NCBI RefSeq assembly: GCF_004795105.1
Contig: NZ_SSBL01000011.1
Coordinates: 142,938-206,937 of the forward strand
DNA length: 64,000 nucleotides
Direction of reading: 5' to 3'
DNA from: Streptomyces sp. A0642
GTDB taxonomy: Bacteria; Actinomycetota; Actinomycetes; Streptomycetales; Streptomycetaceae
Shown here: positions 7,610 through 19,134 of the stretch, in pieces
Layout of the letters: each line of letters begins with the position of its first letter
Position numbering within the stretch: the stretch's first letter is position 1
Program-made: the position numbers and the translations under genes
Notes under the pieces: model-generated
The model's input: only the letters and a program-made list of their open reading frames with translations
Told to the model about the DNA's origin: nothing
Database searches by the model: none

Positions 7610-9370
7610 TCAGTACAGGTTGTAGTACGTACCCCAGCCGCCGCCGACCCTGGCCCGGGCGCTGAACTTGCCGGTGCCGGTCGAGGTGTAGCGGTAGAGG
7701 TCGCCCTTGCCGTCCACGCCCACGAGGTCGGCCTTGCCGTCCCCGTTGATGTCGCCGGGCGCGGCCAGCTTCTTGTACGTGTTCCAGCCCCCGCCGATGG
7801 AGACGCGGGACTTGAACGGCTTCGACGCGACGCCCGTACCCGGGTACAGGTAGAGCGTGCCGCCCGTGGTGCGGGCGAGCAGGTCGGTGAGTCCGTCACC
7901 GTTGTAGTCACCGGCGCCGACCAGCTTGTTGTACGCGTTCCAGCCGCCGCCCACCGTGATCCGGGAGGCGAAACCGGTGCCCGTGCCGTTGCCGCGGTAC
8001 AGGTAGAGCGTGCCGCCCGTGGTCCGGGCCAGCAGGTCGCCCTTGCCGTCGCCGCTGAGGTCACCGGGGCCGACGAGGCTGTTGTAGACGCCCCAGCCGT
8101 TGCCCACGGGGTAACCCTCGACGTACAGCGTGCCGGCGTACACCTCCATCAGCTCGCCCCGGCCGTCGGCGTTCAGGGACGACGCGAAGGTGATGTTGGC
8201 TTTGCCCCAGCCCCCGGTGTCGCTGACCTGCTGCCGTGCGGCGAACAGGCCGTTGTTCTTCGGGTAGTACCAGAACAGGGTGCCCTTGGTGTCGAGCCCG
8301 AACATCTCGTTCTTGCCGAAGTCCGGGCTGCCGCCCGCCCCGACGAACAGCGACGCCACGTTCCAGCCGGTGCCGCCGCCCGTACGGGAGAGGAAGCTGC
8401 CCGTTCCGGTCGACTCGTAGTAGTACATCGCGCCGGCCGTCGTCCGGGCGAGGAGGTCGCCGAAGCCGTCGTTGTTGGCGTCGTCGACGGCGATGATCTG
8501 GTTGTAGCCGTTCCAGCCGTTGCCGACCTTCACCCGTCCCGCGAACGGCTTGGCCGTGCTGCCGGTACCGGCGTAGAAGTACAGCTCGCCGGCGGGCGTG
8601 CGGGTGAAGAGGTCGCCGATGCCGTCGCCGGTCACGTCGTTCGCGCCGACCAGCTGGTCGTAGGCGCCCCAGCCGTTGCCGACCTTGACGCGTGACCTGA
8701 ACGGGTTGCTGTCGACCGCGCCGTTGGCGGCGTACAGGTACAGCTCGCCCGACGGCGTGCGGGCCAGCATGTCGCCGCGGCCGTCACCGTTCAGATCGCC
8801 GGCGGCGACCAGCTTGTTGTACATCTGCCAGCCCTTGCCGGACCAGGTGGCGTACCCGCTGTCGGTGTCGCTCTGGCTCTGGAAGAGCGAGAGCGTGCCG
8901 GTGGCCGACAGCGTCAGGAACTCGGGGCGGCCGTTGCCGTCCAGGTCGCCGGGCGCGACGAAGTCCTTGTACTGCTCGTCGGAGCCGTAGATCGTGTACT
9001 CGTGCGAGTCGGCGCCGGTCGACGGCTCGATGTACACCTTGCCGTTGATCGCGCGGTACATCGTGTCGCTGTAACCGTCGCCGTCCATGTCCAGACGCGG
9101 CTTCGCGGGGACCACCGCGGCCGCCGCGCCCTCGACGCCCGCCGCACGCGACGTGCGCGCCGCGGGCTTCGGGAGCGTGAGGGACGGCAGCTGGCCGAGC
9201 GCCGGCACGGACTGCTCGACCGCGGTGCGGTGCGGTGCGGTGTCATCGGCCGAGGCCGGGGCGGCCAGCAGCATGCCGGCCGAGAGAACGAGTGCGGTGC
9301 AGGCCGCGATCCGGCCGACGCGCTTCGAGCGCGCGGGCAGGGTACGACGGCCGGGTTCCACAGAAGACAA
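7610..9370 (-). CDS. Secreted FG-GAP/VCBS repeat protein, paralogue B
   Basis: This 586-residue paralogue of the neighbouring gene shows the same order: signal peptide (core ACTALVLSAGMLLAAPASA), a spacer, then FG-GAP blades with DxxGDG calcium loops (DLNGDGRGDML, DVTGDGIGDLF, DINGDGKADLV). I chose TTG 9370 because it aligns with the ATG of paralogue A and follows the same G-rich ribosome-binding stretch. The open frame reaches 9457, so a longer form is possible. Function is unknown; cell-surface adhesion or ligand binding is typical for such propellers. The gene pair clearly arose by tandem duplication. Confidence 0.82.
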   Translation of the reverse strand: MSSVEPGRRTLPARSKRVGRIAACTALVLSAGMLLAAPASADDTAPHRTAVEQSVPALGQLPSLTLPKPAARTSRAAGVEGAAAAVVPAKPRLDMDGDGYSDTMYRAINGKVYIEPSTGADSHEYTIYGSDEQYKDFVAPGDLDGNGRPEFLTLSATGTLSLFQSQSDTDSGYATWSGKGWQMYNKLVAAGDLNGDGRGDMLARTPSGELYLYAANGAVDSNPFRSRVKVGNGWGAYDQLVGANDVTGDGIGDLFTRTPAGELYFYAGTGSTAKPFAGRVKVGNGWNGYNQIIAVDDANNDGFGDLLARTTAGAMYYYESTGTGSFLSRTGGGTGWNVASLFVGAGGSPDFGKNEMFGLDTKGTLFWYYPKNNGLFAARQQVSDTGGWGKANITFASSLNADGRGELMEVYAGTLYVEGYPVGNGWGVYNSLVGPGDLSGDGKGDLLARTTGGTLYLYRGNGTGTGFASRITVGGGWNAYNKLVGAGDYNGDGLTDLLARTTGGTLYLYPGTGVASKPFKSRVSIGGGWNTYKKLAAPGDINGDGKADLVGVDGKGDLYRYTSTGTGKFSARARVGGGWGTYYNLY

Positions 9371-9459
9371 AGCCCCCCCAGGGGTACGTGGTGGAACCGG
9401 GAGAAACGCCTTCACAGGTGCATTACGTGCACACTGAAGCATTCCCGGGATGCTCACAG

Positions 9460-9488
9460 ACTCTACAACTGTGAACAGCGGGAATGAA
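9460..9488 (-). promoter_or_regulatory. Possible promoter for FG-GAP paralogue B
   Basis: On the minus strand, TTCATT (9483-9488) and TAGAGT (9460-9465) are separated by 17 bp, a spacing that fits the principal sigma factor; the -10 is a fair match and the -35 weak. A near-perfect inverted repeat at 9438-9454 (arms AGCAT/ATGCT) lies just downstream in the leader. No equivalent is present before paralogue A. Confidence 0.3.
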
Positions 9489-9554
9489 GTGCTTTAACGG
9501 TGAACGGTGTCCGGGATCTGACGCACGACGGGGAGCAATTCGGGACAGCCCCGC

Positions 9555-10241
9555 TCAACTCTTCCGGTGCCCGATCAGCCGCGGCTTCGATTCCAGGTTC
9601 TCCAGACCGTGCCACGCCAGATTCACCAGGTGGGCCGCTACCTCGGCCTTCTTCGGCTTGCGTGCGTTCACCCACCACTGACCCGTCAGCGCCACCATCC
9701 CGACCAGCGCCTGGGCATACAGCGGCGCCAGCTTCGGATCGAATCCCCGGGCCTTGAACTCCAGCCCCAGAATGTCCTCCACCTGCGTGGCGATATCGCT
9801 GATGAGAGAAGCGAACGTGCCCGTCGACTGGGCCACCGGAGAATCACGGACAAGAATGCGGAAACCGTCCGTAGAGGTCTCGATGTAGTCCAGCAGCGCG
9901 AACGCCGCCTGCTCCAGCAGCTCCCGCGGATGACCGGCGGTCAGCGCACTGGTCACCATGTCCAGGAGCTGACGCATCTCCCGGTCCACCACCACCGCGT
10001 ACAACCCCTCCTTGCCGCCGAAGTGCTCGTACACCACCGGCTTGGAAACCCCGGCGCGCGCCGCGATCTCCTCCACCGACGTGCCTTCGAACCCCTTGTC
10101 GGCGAAGAGGGTGCGACCGATGTCCAGCAACTGCTCGCGGCGTTCCTTCCCCGTCATCCGCACCCGGCGGACCCGCCCGGGCGAAGGTGCACGGGTGTTC
10201 TCACTGCTTGCGCTGCCATCGGTCGCCACGTCGTCAATCAT
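9555..10241 (-). CDS. TetR-family regulator coupled to the desaturase
   Basis: This 228-residue TetR protein has an N-terminal helix-turn-helix in GTSVEEIAARAGVSKPVVYEHF (about residues 53-74) and a typical all-helical ligand domain. ATG 10241 is chosen because it overlaps the desaturase stop (ATGA), giving a coupled two-gene operon. The frame continues upstream only inside the desaturase gene. The pairing with a membrane desaturase suggests it senses acyl-CoA or membrane lipid state and controls fatty-acid modification; that is inference. Its operator is probably in the spacer upstream of the desaturase. Confidence 0.85.
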   Translation of the reverse strand: MIDDVATDGSASSENTRAPSPGRVRRVRMTGKERREQLLDIGRTLFADKGFEGTSVEEIAARAGVSKPVVYEHFGGKEGLYAVVVDREMRQLLDMVTSALTAGHPRELLEQAAFALLDYIETSTDGFRILVRDSPVAQSTGTFASLISDIATQVEDILGLEFKARGFDPKLAPLYAQALVGMVALTGQWWVNARKPKKAEVAAHLVNLAWHGLENLESKPRLIGHRKS

Positions 10242-11218
10242 GCCGCGTCGGCCCGCGCGGGACTCCGCCGGGACTCGATACGCGCGGCGTCGGGCCAGCG
10301 CACATCGGACGCCCAGCCCAGCAGCTCGAACCAGCGGATCAGCCGGGCACTCGAGTCGATCTGACCCCGCATCACGCCGTGCCGGGCACTCGTCGGGTCG
10401 GCATGGTGCAGGTTGTGCCACGACTCACCGCACGACAGGACCGCCAGCCACCACACATTGCCGGACTTGTCGCGGGACTTGAACGGGCGCTTGCCGACCG
10501 CGTGACAGATCGAGTTGATCGACCAGGTCACGTGGTGCAACAGCGCCACCCGGACCAGCGAACCCCAGAAGAAGGCCGTCGCCGCGCCCCACCACGACAT
10601 CGTCACCAGTCCGCCCACGAGCGGGGGAATGGCCAGCGAGAGGATCGTGAACGACAGGAAGTGGCGGGAGATCCCGCGGATCGCCGGGTCCCTGATCAGG
10701 TCGGGGGCGTACTTCTGCTGGGGCGTCCGCTCCTCGTCGAACATCCACGCGATGTGCGCCCACCACAGGCCCTTGAGCAGGGCCGGCAGCGTCTCGCCGA
10801 AACGCCACGGCGAGTGGGGGTCGCCCTCCGCGTCCGAGAAGCGGTGGTGCTTGCGGTGATCGGCCACCCAGCGGACCACCGGGCCCTCCACCGCCAGGGA
10901 ACCGGCCACGGCCAGGGCGATACGGAGCGGACGCTTCGCCTTGAACGAGCCGTGCGTGAAGTACCGGTGGAAACCGATCGTGATGCCGTGGCAGCCGATG
11001 AAGTACATCGCGACCAGCAGGCCGAGGTCGAGCCAGCTCGCACCGCGGCCCCAGGCCAGCGGCACCGCCGCGACCAGGGCCACGAACGGCACGACGATGA
11101 AGAGCAGCAGGGCGATCTGCTCGACGGACCGCTTGCTGTCGCCGCCGAGCGTGGCGGGGGGAAGAACCTGACCGTCAGCCGCTTCGGCGGCCTCGATCAC
11201 TTCGGGGCTGGACTTCAT
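10238..11218 (-). CDS. Membrane fatty-acid (acyl-CoA delta-9 type) desaturase
   Basis: This 326-residue integral membrane di-iron desaturase introduces a cis double bond into acyl chains. The three histidine boxes are all present: HRYFTH (about residue 85), HRKHH (about residue 122) and HNLHH (about residue 260). Hydrophobic segments between the boxes are as expected for the stearoyl-CoA desaturase family. ATG 11218 has AGGGGA about 6 bp upstream. It is the first gene of a coupled operon with the TetR gene and is divergent from ppc. An electron-transfer partner is not encoded nearby. Confidence 0.92.
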   Translation of the reverse strand: MKSSPEVIEAAEAADGQVLPPATLGGDSKRSVEQIALLLFIVVPFVALVAAVPLAWGRGASWLDLGLLVAMYFIGCHGITIGFHRYFTHGSFKAKRPLRIALAVAGSLAVEGPVVRWVADHRKHHRFSDAEGDPHSPWRFGETLPALLKGLWWAHIAWMFDEERTPQQKYAPDLIRDPAIRGISRHFLSFTILSLAIPPLVGGLVTMSWWGAATAFFWGSLVRVALLHHVTWSINSICHAVGKRPFKSRDKSGNVWWLAVLSCGESWHNLHHADPTSARHGVMRGQIDSSARLIRWFELLGWASDVRWPDAARIESRRSPARADAA

Positions 11219-11552
11219 GGGGAGTCCCCTGTGGGTAGGAAACGCGAGGAAGACGACCGAGGCTACGCACCCGTAACCTACGGCGTCGTAAGTATGGCAG
11301 CGGTAAGGCCCGCCAGACGGGAGGACGACGCGGCCGGAACCCGCCGGTCCCCCGCAAGGCGGCGCACCCCACGTGTACCCGCCAGGAAGACCCGCACCCC
11401 TCGGGGCGCGAACAGCGCCGACAGCACGGACACCTATCCTGGAGACGTCGGACAGCGCGGTCCGCACCCTGCCACCCGGGGGGTCGCGTCGGCACCGCAG
11501 CCGGCCGCGGGTCCCGGATCCCGTGCTCAACCACTGCAAGGAGCCGCACACT
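11219..11552. promoter_or_regulatory. Divergent promoter region of the desaturase operon and ppc
   Basis: This 334-bp spacer holds no convincing gene. Around 11272-11307 there are several TTAC/GTAA and CTACG/CGTAA elements (for example CTACGGCGTCGTAAG at 11278-11292), a plausible TetR operator next to the desaturase promoter. On the other side AAGGAG at 11538-11543 is the ribosome-binding site of ppc. Upstream frames open into this region from both genes are not supported. Confidence 0.5.
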
Positions 11553-14282
<2,730 letters not shown>

Positions 14283-14333
14283 TCCACGCGGACGCGGGCG
14301 GGACCCGTCACCGAGCGAGGAACGTCGCCGCCT

Positions 14334-14804
14334 TCACAGGGCGAAGAACGTCGCCACGAGCAGGACCCCGCCCGCGATCCCCGCACCCCAGCCCACCCGG
14401 GGCAGCCGCAGACCGCCGCCGATCAGCAGACCGGCCAGGATCAGCGCCCCGCCCAGCGGCATCCACGCATGCAGAAAACCCGGCGTCCCGGTGCGTACGA
14501 CCTCGGAGGTGCCGGGCTTCACGACGACGGGGAAACGGTCACCCTTCCGCGCCGCCACGGACTTCTCGACCGAGACCCGGGAGCGGGCCGCCCCGCCGTC
14601 CGCCGGCGTGTAGGGGCCCGTGCACACGTCACTGCCGCAGCCGGTGACCGTCATCGTCCCGTGCTCACGGCCCTTCGCCAGCACGATGTGGTGCGCCGAG
14701 TCCCACGAGGACCACACACCCGCGACGAGCAACACCAGGACGACACAGCCGAGCGCCGCGCTGCGGCCGTACTGCACGGCACGGTGGGAGGAGGTCCGCT
14801 TCAT
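14334..14804 (-). CDS. Small membrane protein, unknown function
   Basis: This 156-residue protein (from ATG 14804) has an N-terminal transmembrane segment (LGCVVLVLLVAGVW), an extracytoplasmic region with two Cys in GCGSDVCTGPY, and two C-terminal hydrophobic segments (PLGGALILAGLLIGGGL and AGIAGGVLLVATFFAL). I do not recognise the family. It is convergent with ppc and upstream of pth. Codon usage matches the neighbours, and the topology argues it is a real gene. Confidence 0.65.
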   Translation of the reverse strand: MKRTSSHRAVQYGRSAALGCVVLVLLVAGVWSSWDSAHHIVLAKGREHGTMTVTGCGSDVCTGPYTPADGGAARSRVSVEKSVAARKGDRFPVVVKPGTSEVVRTGTPGFLHAWMPLGGALILAGLLIGGGLRLPRVGWGAGIAGGVLLVATFFAL

Positions 14805-14905
14805 GGGGGCAGATCCTTGGCCAGAGCCCTGCGATGGGTCAAGCCGTGGCTGCAATCAGCAGGGTTACCGGCCGGTATGTCGGGATTCGCACCCGCCCGC
14901 GCGGC

Positions 14906-15499
14906 TCAGGAGTTGTACGCGCCCTGGGCGCGCTCCAGCCCCTCCGCCAGCAGACACTCCACCGAGTCCGCCGCCCGGTCCACCAGGAAGGCCAGCTCCT
15001 TGCGCTCCGTGGAGGAGAAGTCCTTCAACACGAAATCCGCCACCTGCATCCGGCCCGGCGGGCGCCCGATCCCGAACCGGATCCGGTGGTAACCCGGGCC
15101 CATCGACTTCGTCATCGACTTCAGCCCGTTGTGGCCGTTGTCCCCGCCGCCCAGCTTCAGCCGCAGCGTCCCGTAGTCGATGTCCAGCTCGTCATGCACC
15201 GCCACCACGTGGTCCAGCGGCACCTTGTAGAAGTCACGCAGCGCCGCGACGGGACCGCCGGACAGATTCATGTACGACAACGGCTTGGCCAGCACCACCC
15301 GGCGGCTCAACGGCCCCGGAGGACCGATCCGCCCCTCCAGCACCTGCGCCTGAGCCTTCGGAGCCCGCTTGAACTTCCCGCCGATCCGCTCGGCGAGCAG
15401 GTCGGCGACCATGAAACCGACGTTGTGCCGGTTCGCCGCGTACTCGGGACCGGGATTGCCCAGGCCCACGATCAGCCAGGGGTCAGTGGCGTCGGACAT
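14906..15499 (-). CDS. pth: Peptidyl-tRNA hydrolase
   Basis: This 197-residue enzyme cleaves the ester bond of peptidyl-tRNAs released from stalled ribosomes. Visible motifs are IVGLGNPGPEYAANRHNVGF (about residues 9-28, with the catalytic His), the catalytic-site strand AVHDELDIDYG (catalytic Asp about residue 98) and GGGDNGHNGLKS (about 115-126). It lies downstream of rplY with a strong terminator between, a pth-rplY arrangement widespread in actinobacteria. Confidence 0.95.
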   Translation of the reverse strand: MSDATDPWLIVGLGNPGPEYAANRHNVGFMVADLLAERIGGKFKRAPKAQAQVLEGRIGPPGPLSRRVVLAKPLSYMNLSGGPVAALRDFYKVPLDHVVAVHDELDIDYGTLRLKLGGGDNGHNGLKSMTKSMGPGYHRIRFGIGRPPGRMQVADFVLKDFSSTERKELAFLVDRAADSVECLLAEGLERAQGAYNS

Positions 15500-15547
15500 C
15501 GCGCTCGGTCTCCTCGCGTACAGGCGGGTGGCAGGGGGCGGACAGGG

Positions 15548-15590
15548 AAAAACGGGGCAGCGGTCCCCTTCCGGAGAACCGCCACCCCGT
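15548..15590 (-). terminator. Intrinsic terminator after rplY
   Basis: On the minus strand, 13-nt arms (15578-15590 and 15552-15564, one mismatch) close a 13-nt loop and run directly into five T residues (AAAAA at 15548-15552 on the plus strand). This is a classical terminator, unusual in carrying a clear U tract in such high-GC DNA. Confidence 0.8.
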
Positions 15591-15608
15591 CAGTCAAGCA
15601 GGTGAGGA

Positions 15609-16196
15609 TCAGGCCTCGGTGGTCGCGGCCTCGGCGCCCTCGGCGGCCGGCTCCTCGGCCTGCGCGGAGACGACCTGCAGCACGACGGCGTCCTCGTCGC
15701 CGGCCAGCACCGAACCCTTGGGCAGCGGGACGTCCTTGGCGAGGATCGAGTCGCCGGCGTCCAGGCCCGCGATCGAGACCGTGACGGACTCGGGGATGTG
15801 GGTGGCCTCGGCCTCGACGAGGAGCGTGTTCTGCACGTACTCGAGCAGGTTGGAGCCCGGGGCCAGTTCGCCCTCGACGTGCACCGCGATCTCGACCTCG
15901 ACCTTTTCGCCGCGCTTCACGGTCAGCAGGTCGACGTGCTCGATGTTGCCCTTGAGGGCGTTGCGCTGCACGGCCTTCGGGATGACCAGGGCGTTCTTGC
16001 CGTCGATCTCCAGACCGATCAGAACGTTGGCGGTACGCAGCGCCAGGCTGAGCTCGTGGGCCGGGAGCGTGATGTGGACGGCCTCGGCGCCGTGGCCGTA
16101 GACGACCGCGGGAACCAGGTTGGCGCGACGGGTACGGCGGGCAGCGCCCTTGCCGAACTCCGAACGGACCGCGGCGTTGAGCTTGATCTCGGCCAT
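15609..16196 (-). CDS. rplY: 50S ribosomal protein L25 (Ctc type)
   Basis: This 195-residue protein is the long, two-domain L25/Ctc form. The N-terminal 5S-rRNA-binding domain begins MAEIKLNAAVRSEFGKGAAR and continues NLVPAVVYGHGAE. The C-terminal beta domain (VEVEIAVHVEGELAPGS) ends in an acidic Ala/Glu-rich tail. It sits between prs and pth, as in other actinobacteria. A leader of about 190 bp with hairpins precedes it. Confidence 0.95.
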   Translation of the reverse strand: MAEIKLNAAVRSEFGKGAARRTRRANLVPAVVYGHGAEAVHITLPAHELSLALRTANVLIGLEIDGKNALVIPKAVQRNALKGNIEHVDLLTVKRGEKVEVEIAVHVEGELAPGSNLLEYVQNTLLVEAEATHIPESVTVSIAGLDAGDSILAKDVPLPKGSVLAGDEDAVVLQVVSAQAEEPAAEGAEAATTEA

Positions 16197-16283
16197 GACT
16201 GCACTCCTCGTAAGGTGACAAAGCTACGGATGGTCACCCGGCCCACGACAGGCCTGCTACGAAGAGCGCGTCGATAACGGACC

Positions 16284-16347
16284 GCCGTACCTATGAGTAC
16301 GGCCTCCCTCGCCGAGCAACTCGCTGAGTCTACCCGGCGGGGAGGCC
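16284..16347 (-). terminator. Paired hairpins between prs and rplY
   Basis: Two inverted repeats lie in this spacer. GCCGTAC/GTACGGC (16284-16290 and 16297-16303) forms a 7-bp stem with a 6-nt loop. GGCCTCCC/GGGAGGCC (16301-16308 and 16340-16347) is an 8-bp stem with a 31-nt loop. They share bases at 16301-16303, so they are mutually exclusive. They may end or attenuate the prs transcript before rplY. Confidence 0.4.
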
Positions 16348-16382
16348 GCGCCCAAAGTGGATCTTCTACGGCGGAGGTGCGC

Positions 16383-17357
16383 CTACTGCTCCTCGAACAG
16401 GCTCGTGACCGAACCGTCCTCGAAGACCTCACGCACCGCGCGCGCGATCGTCGGCGCGATCGACAGCACCGTGATCTTGTCCAGCTCCAGCTCACCCGGC
16501 GTCGGCAGCGTGTCCGTGAACACGAACTCGCTCACCTTCGAGTTCTTCAGCCGGTCCGCGGCCGGACCCGACAGCACCCCGTGCGTCGCCGTCACTATGA
16601 CGTCCTCGGCACCGTGCGCGAACAGGGCGTCGGCGGCGGCGCAGATCGTGCCACCGGTGTCGATCATGTCGTCGACCAGGACGCAGACCCGGCCCTCGAC
16701 GTTGCCCACGACCTCGTGGACGCTGACCTGGTTCGGCACGTCCTTGTCGCGGCGCTTGTGCACGATCGCCAGAGGAGCGTCCAGACGGTCGCACCAGCGG
16801 TCGGCGACCCGGACACGGCCGGCGTCCGGCGACACGATCGTCAGCTTCGAACGGTCGACCTTGGCGCCGACGTAGTCGGCGAGGATCGGCAGCGCGAAGA
16901 GGTGGTCGACCGGGCCGTCGAAGAAGCCCTGGATCTGGTCCGTGTGCAGATCGACGGTGAGGATGCGGTCCGCACCCGCCGTCTTCATCAGGTCCGCGAT
17001 CAGACGGGCCGAGATCGGCTCGCGGCCACGGTGCTTCTTGTCCTGACGGGCGTAACCGTAGAACGGCACGATCACCGTGATCGAACGGGCCGACGCGCGC
17101 TTCAGCGCGTCCAGCATGATCAGCTGCTCCATGATCCACTTGTTGATCGGAGCCGTGTGGCTCTGGATCAGGAAGCAGTCGGCGCCGCGGGCGGACTCCT
17201 GGAAGCGGACGTAGATCTCGCCGTTGGCGAAATCGAAGGCCTTCGTCGGCACGAGGCCCACACCCAGTTGGTGCGCAACCTCCTCGGCCAGCTCGGGGTG
17301 GGCGCGGCCGGAGAAGAACATCAGTTTCTTCTCGCCGGTCGTCTTGATCCCGGTCAC
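16383..17357 (-). CDS. prs: Ribose-phosphate pyrophosphokinase (PRPP synthetase)
   Basis: This 324-residue enzyme makes PRPP from ribose-5-phosphate and ATP for purine, pyrimidine, histidine and NAD synthesis. Visible are the N-terminal FSGRAHPELAEEVA stretch, the ATP-loop region YARQDKKHRGREPISARL (about residues 104-121), the metal site VDLHTDQIQGFFDGPVDHL and the PRPP-binding signature VCVLVDDMIDTGGTI (about 221-235). It is 120 bp downstream of glmU in the same direction, the conserved glmU-prs order. Confidence 0.97.
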   Translation of the reverse strand: MTGIKTTGEKKLMFFSGRAHPELAEEVAHQLGVGLVPTKAFDFANGEIYVRFQESARGADCFLIQSHTAPINKWIMEQLIMLDALKRASARSITVIVPFYGYARQDKKHRGREPISARLIADLMKTAGADRILTVDLHTDQIQGFFDGPVDHLFALPILADYVGAKVDRSKLTIVSPDAGRVRVADRWCDRLDAPLAIVHKRRDKDVPNQVSVHEVVGNVEGRVCVLVDDMIDTGGTICAAADALFAHGAEDVIVTATHGVLSGPAADRLKNSKVSEFVFTDTLPTPGELELDKITVLSIAPTIARAVREVFEDGSVTSLFEEQ

Positions 17358-17477
17358 AGCACAGTCTCCTCAGACGTGTATCTGGCGCTGCACGCAGATG
17401 TCCCGATGTGCAACGAGCCAGCCGAAATGGGGTGAGCATCTATCACGGTACGCCGTACGTGACGCACCTGTTTCCGG

Positions 17478-18926
17478 TCAGCTTTCGCTGCCGGTGTCCT
17501 CCGCCGCGGCCTGTGCGGCCTGCGCGGCCGCACTCCCCGGACGCTTACGGGCCACCCAACCCTCGATATTCCTTTGCTGGCCCCGGGCCACGGCCAGCGA
17601 GCCGGCCGGCACATCCTTCGTGATCACCGAGCCCGCCGCGGTGTACACCCCGTCCCCGACCGTGACAGGAGCCACAAACATATTGTCCGAACCGGTACGG
17701 CAGTGCGAGCCGATCGTCGTGTGGTGCTTGTTCACGCCGTCGTAGTTCACGAAGACGCTCGCCGCACCGATGTTCGTGTGATCACCGATGGTCGCGTCAC
17801 CCACGTACGACAGGTGGGGAACCTTCGTGCCCTCGCCGAGCGAGGCGTTCTTCAGCTCCACGTACGTCCCGGCCTTGGACTTCGCGCCCATCCGCGTGCC
17901 CGGCCGCAGGTACGCGTACGGACCGACCGTCGCACCGGCGCCGACCTCGGCCCCGTCCGCGACCGTGTTGTCCACCCGCGCGCCCGCTCCGACCACGGTG
18001 TCCTTCAGCCGCGAATTGGGGCCGACCTCGGCGTCCTCCGCCAGGTGCGTCGTCCCCAGCAGCTGCGTGCCCGGGTGCACGATCGCGTCCCGCTCGAACG
18101 TCACCGTCACGTCGATCAGCGTCGACGCCGGATCCACCACCGTCACGCCCGCCGTCATCGCCCGCTCCAGCAGCCGCAGATTCAGCAGCCGGCGGGCCTC
18201 GGCGAGCTGCACCCGGTTGTTGATCCCCAGGATCTCCCGGTGGTCGCCGGCCACGGAAGCACCGACCCGGTGGCCTGCCTCGCGCAGGATTGACAGCACG
18301 TCGGTGAGGTACTCCTCGCCCTGGCTGTTGTCCGTGCGCACCTTGCCGAGCGCGTCCGTCAGCAGCTGCCCGTCGAACGCGAACACCCCGGAGTTGATCT
18401 CCCGGATCGCGCGCTGCGCGTCGGTGGCGTCCTTGTGCTCGACGATCTCGGTGACCGCACCCGTCGCCGCGTCGCGGACGATCCGGCCGTAGCCGGTCGC
18501 GTCGGGGACCTCCGCGCTGAGCACGGTGACGGCGTTGCCGTCGGCGGTGTGGGTGGCGGCGAGCGCGGCGAGCGTTCCGCCGGACAGCAGCGGGGTGTCG
18601 CCGCAGACGACGATCACGGTGCCGTCGACGGTCCCGCCCAGCTCGTCGAGCCCGACGCGCACCGCGTTCCCGGTGCCCTTCTGCTCGGCCTGGTAGGCGG
18701 TGCGCACCTGGGCGTCCGCGGCGGTGAGGTGGGCGGTGACCTGCTCGCTCGCGTGGCCGACGACCACGACGAGGTGCTGCGGGTCGAGTTCGCGGGAGGC
18801 GGCGACGACATGACCGACGAGCGAGCGCCCGGAAATCTCGTGCAGGACCTTGGGGGTCTTCGACTTCATGCGGGTGCCCTCACCCGCTGCGAGGACGACG
18901 ACGGCTGCCGGGCGTACGGAGCTCAC
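17478..18926 (-). CDS. glmU: Bifunctional GlmU (GlcNAc-1-P uridyltransferase / GlcN-1-P acetyltransferase)
   Basis: This 482-residue enzyme makes UDP-GlcNAc for peptidoglycan. The N-terminal pyrophosphorylase domain opens with VVLAAGEGTRMKSKTPKVLH (about residues 9-28). The C-terminal half is a left-handed beta-helix acetyltransferase with hexapeptide repeats and the active-site region HLSYVGDATIGDHTNIGA. GTG 18926 is chosen because it matches the family N-terminus and follows GAAGG; the frame open to 19073 runs into the tRNA. It is followed by prs. Confidence 0.96.
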   Translation of the reverse strand: MSSVRPAAVVVLAAGEGTRMKSKTPKVLHEISGRSLVGHVVAASRELDPQHLVVVVGHASEQVTAHLTAADAQVRTAYQAEQKGTGNAVRVGLDELGGTVDGTVIVVCGDTPLLSGGTLAALAATHTADGNAVTVLSAEVPDATGYGRIVRDAATGAVTEIVEHKDATDAQRAIREINSGVFAFDGQLLTDALGKVRTDNSQGEEYLTDVLSILREAGHRVGASVAGDHREILGINNRVQLAEARRLLNLRLLERAMTAGVTVVDPASTLIDVTVTFERDAIVHPGTQLLGTTHLAEDAEVGPNSRLKDTVVGAGARVDNTVADGAEVGAGATVGPYAYLRPGTRMGAKSKAGTYVELKNASLGEGTKVPHLSYVGDATIGDHTNIGAASVFVNYDGVNKHHTTIGSHCRTGSDNMFVAPVTVGDGVYTAAGSVITKDVPAGSLAVARGQQRNIEGWVARKRPGSAAAQAAQAAAEDTGSES

Positions 18927-18997
18927 GGATAGGCCCTTCGGCTTCGGGTGATGGACATCCGCAGGATACCGGGGGGCGATGAGACGGACATGAGTGC

Positions 18998-19024
18998 GGG
19001 CCCCGACCGGCTGGGTCGGGGCCC
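18998..19024 (-). terminator. Terminator after tRNA-Gln
   Basis: Perfect 11-bp arms GGGCCCCGACC (18998-19008) and GGTCGGGGCCC (19014-19024) with a 5-nt loop lie just 3' of the tRNA gene on its strand and before glmU. Confidence 0.75.
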
Positions 19025-19035
19025 GTGTGACGTGC

Positions 19036-19107
19036 TCCCCCATCAGGATTCGAACCTGAACATACGGTACCAAAAACCGCAGTGCTGCCTGATTACACCA
19101 TGGGGGA
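19036..19107 (-). tRNA. tRNA-Gln (anticodon UUG)
   Basis: The minus strand folds as a 72-nt cloverleaf. The acceptor arm is TCCCCCA (19107-19101) paired with TGGGGGA (19042-19036). The anticodon stem is GCGGT/ACCGT with loop TTTTGGT, giving anticodon UUG (glutamine, CAA/CAG). The T arm is CAGG-TTCGAAT-CCTG. CCA is not encoded. No duplicated 3' end that would mark an integrated element was found. Confidence 0.95.
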
Positions 19108-19134
19108 GTAAATCCGGCCTAACCGGACATTGCG

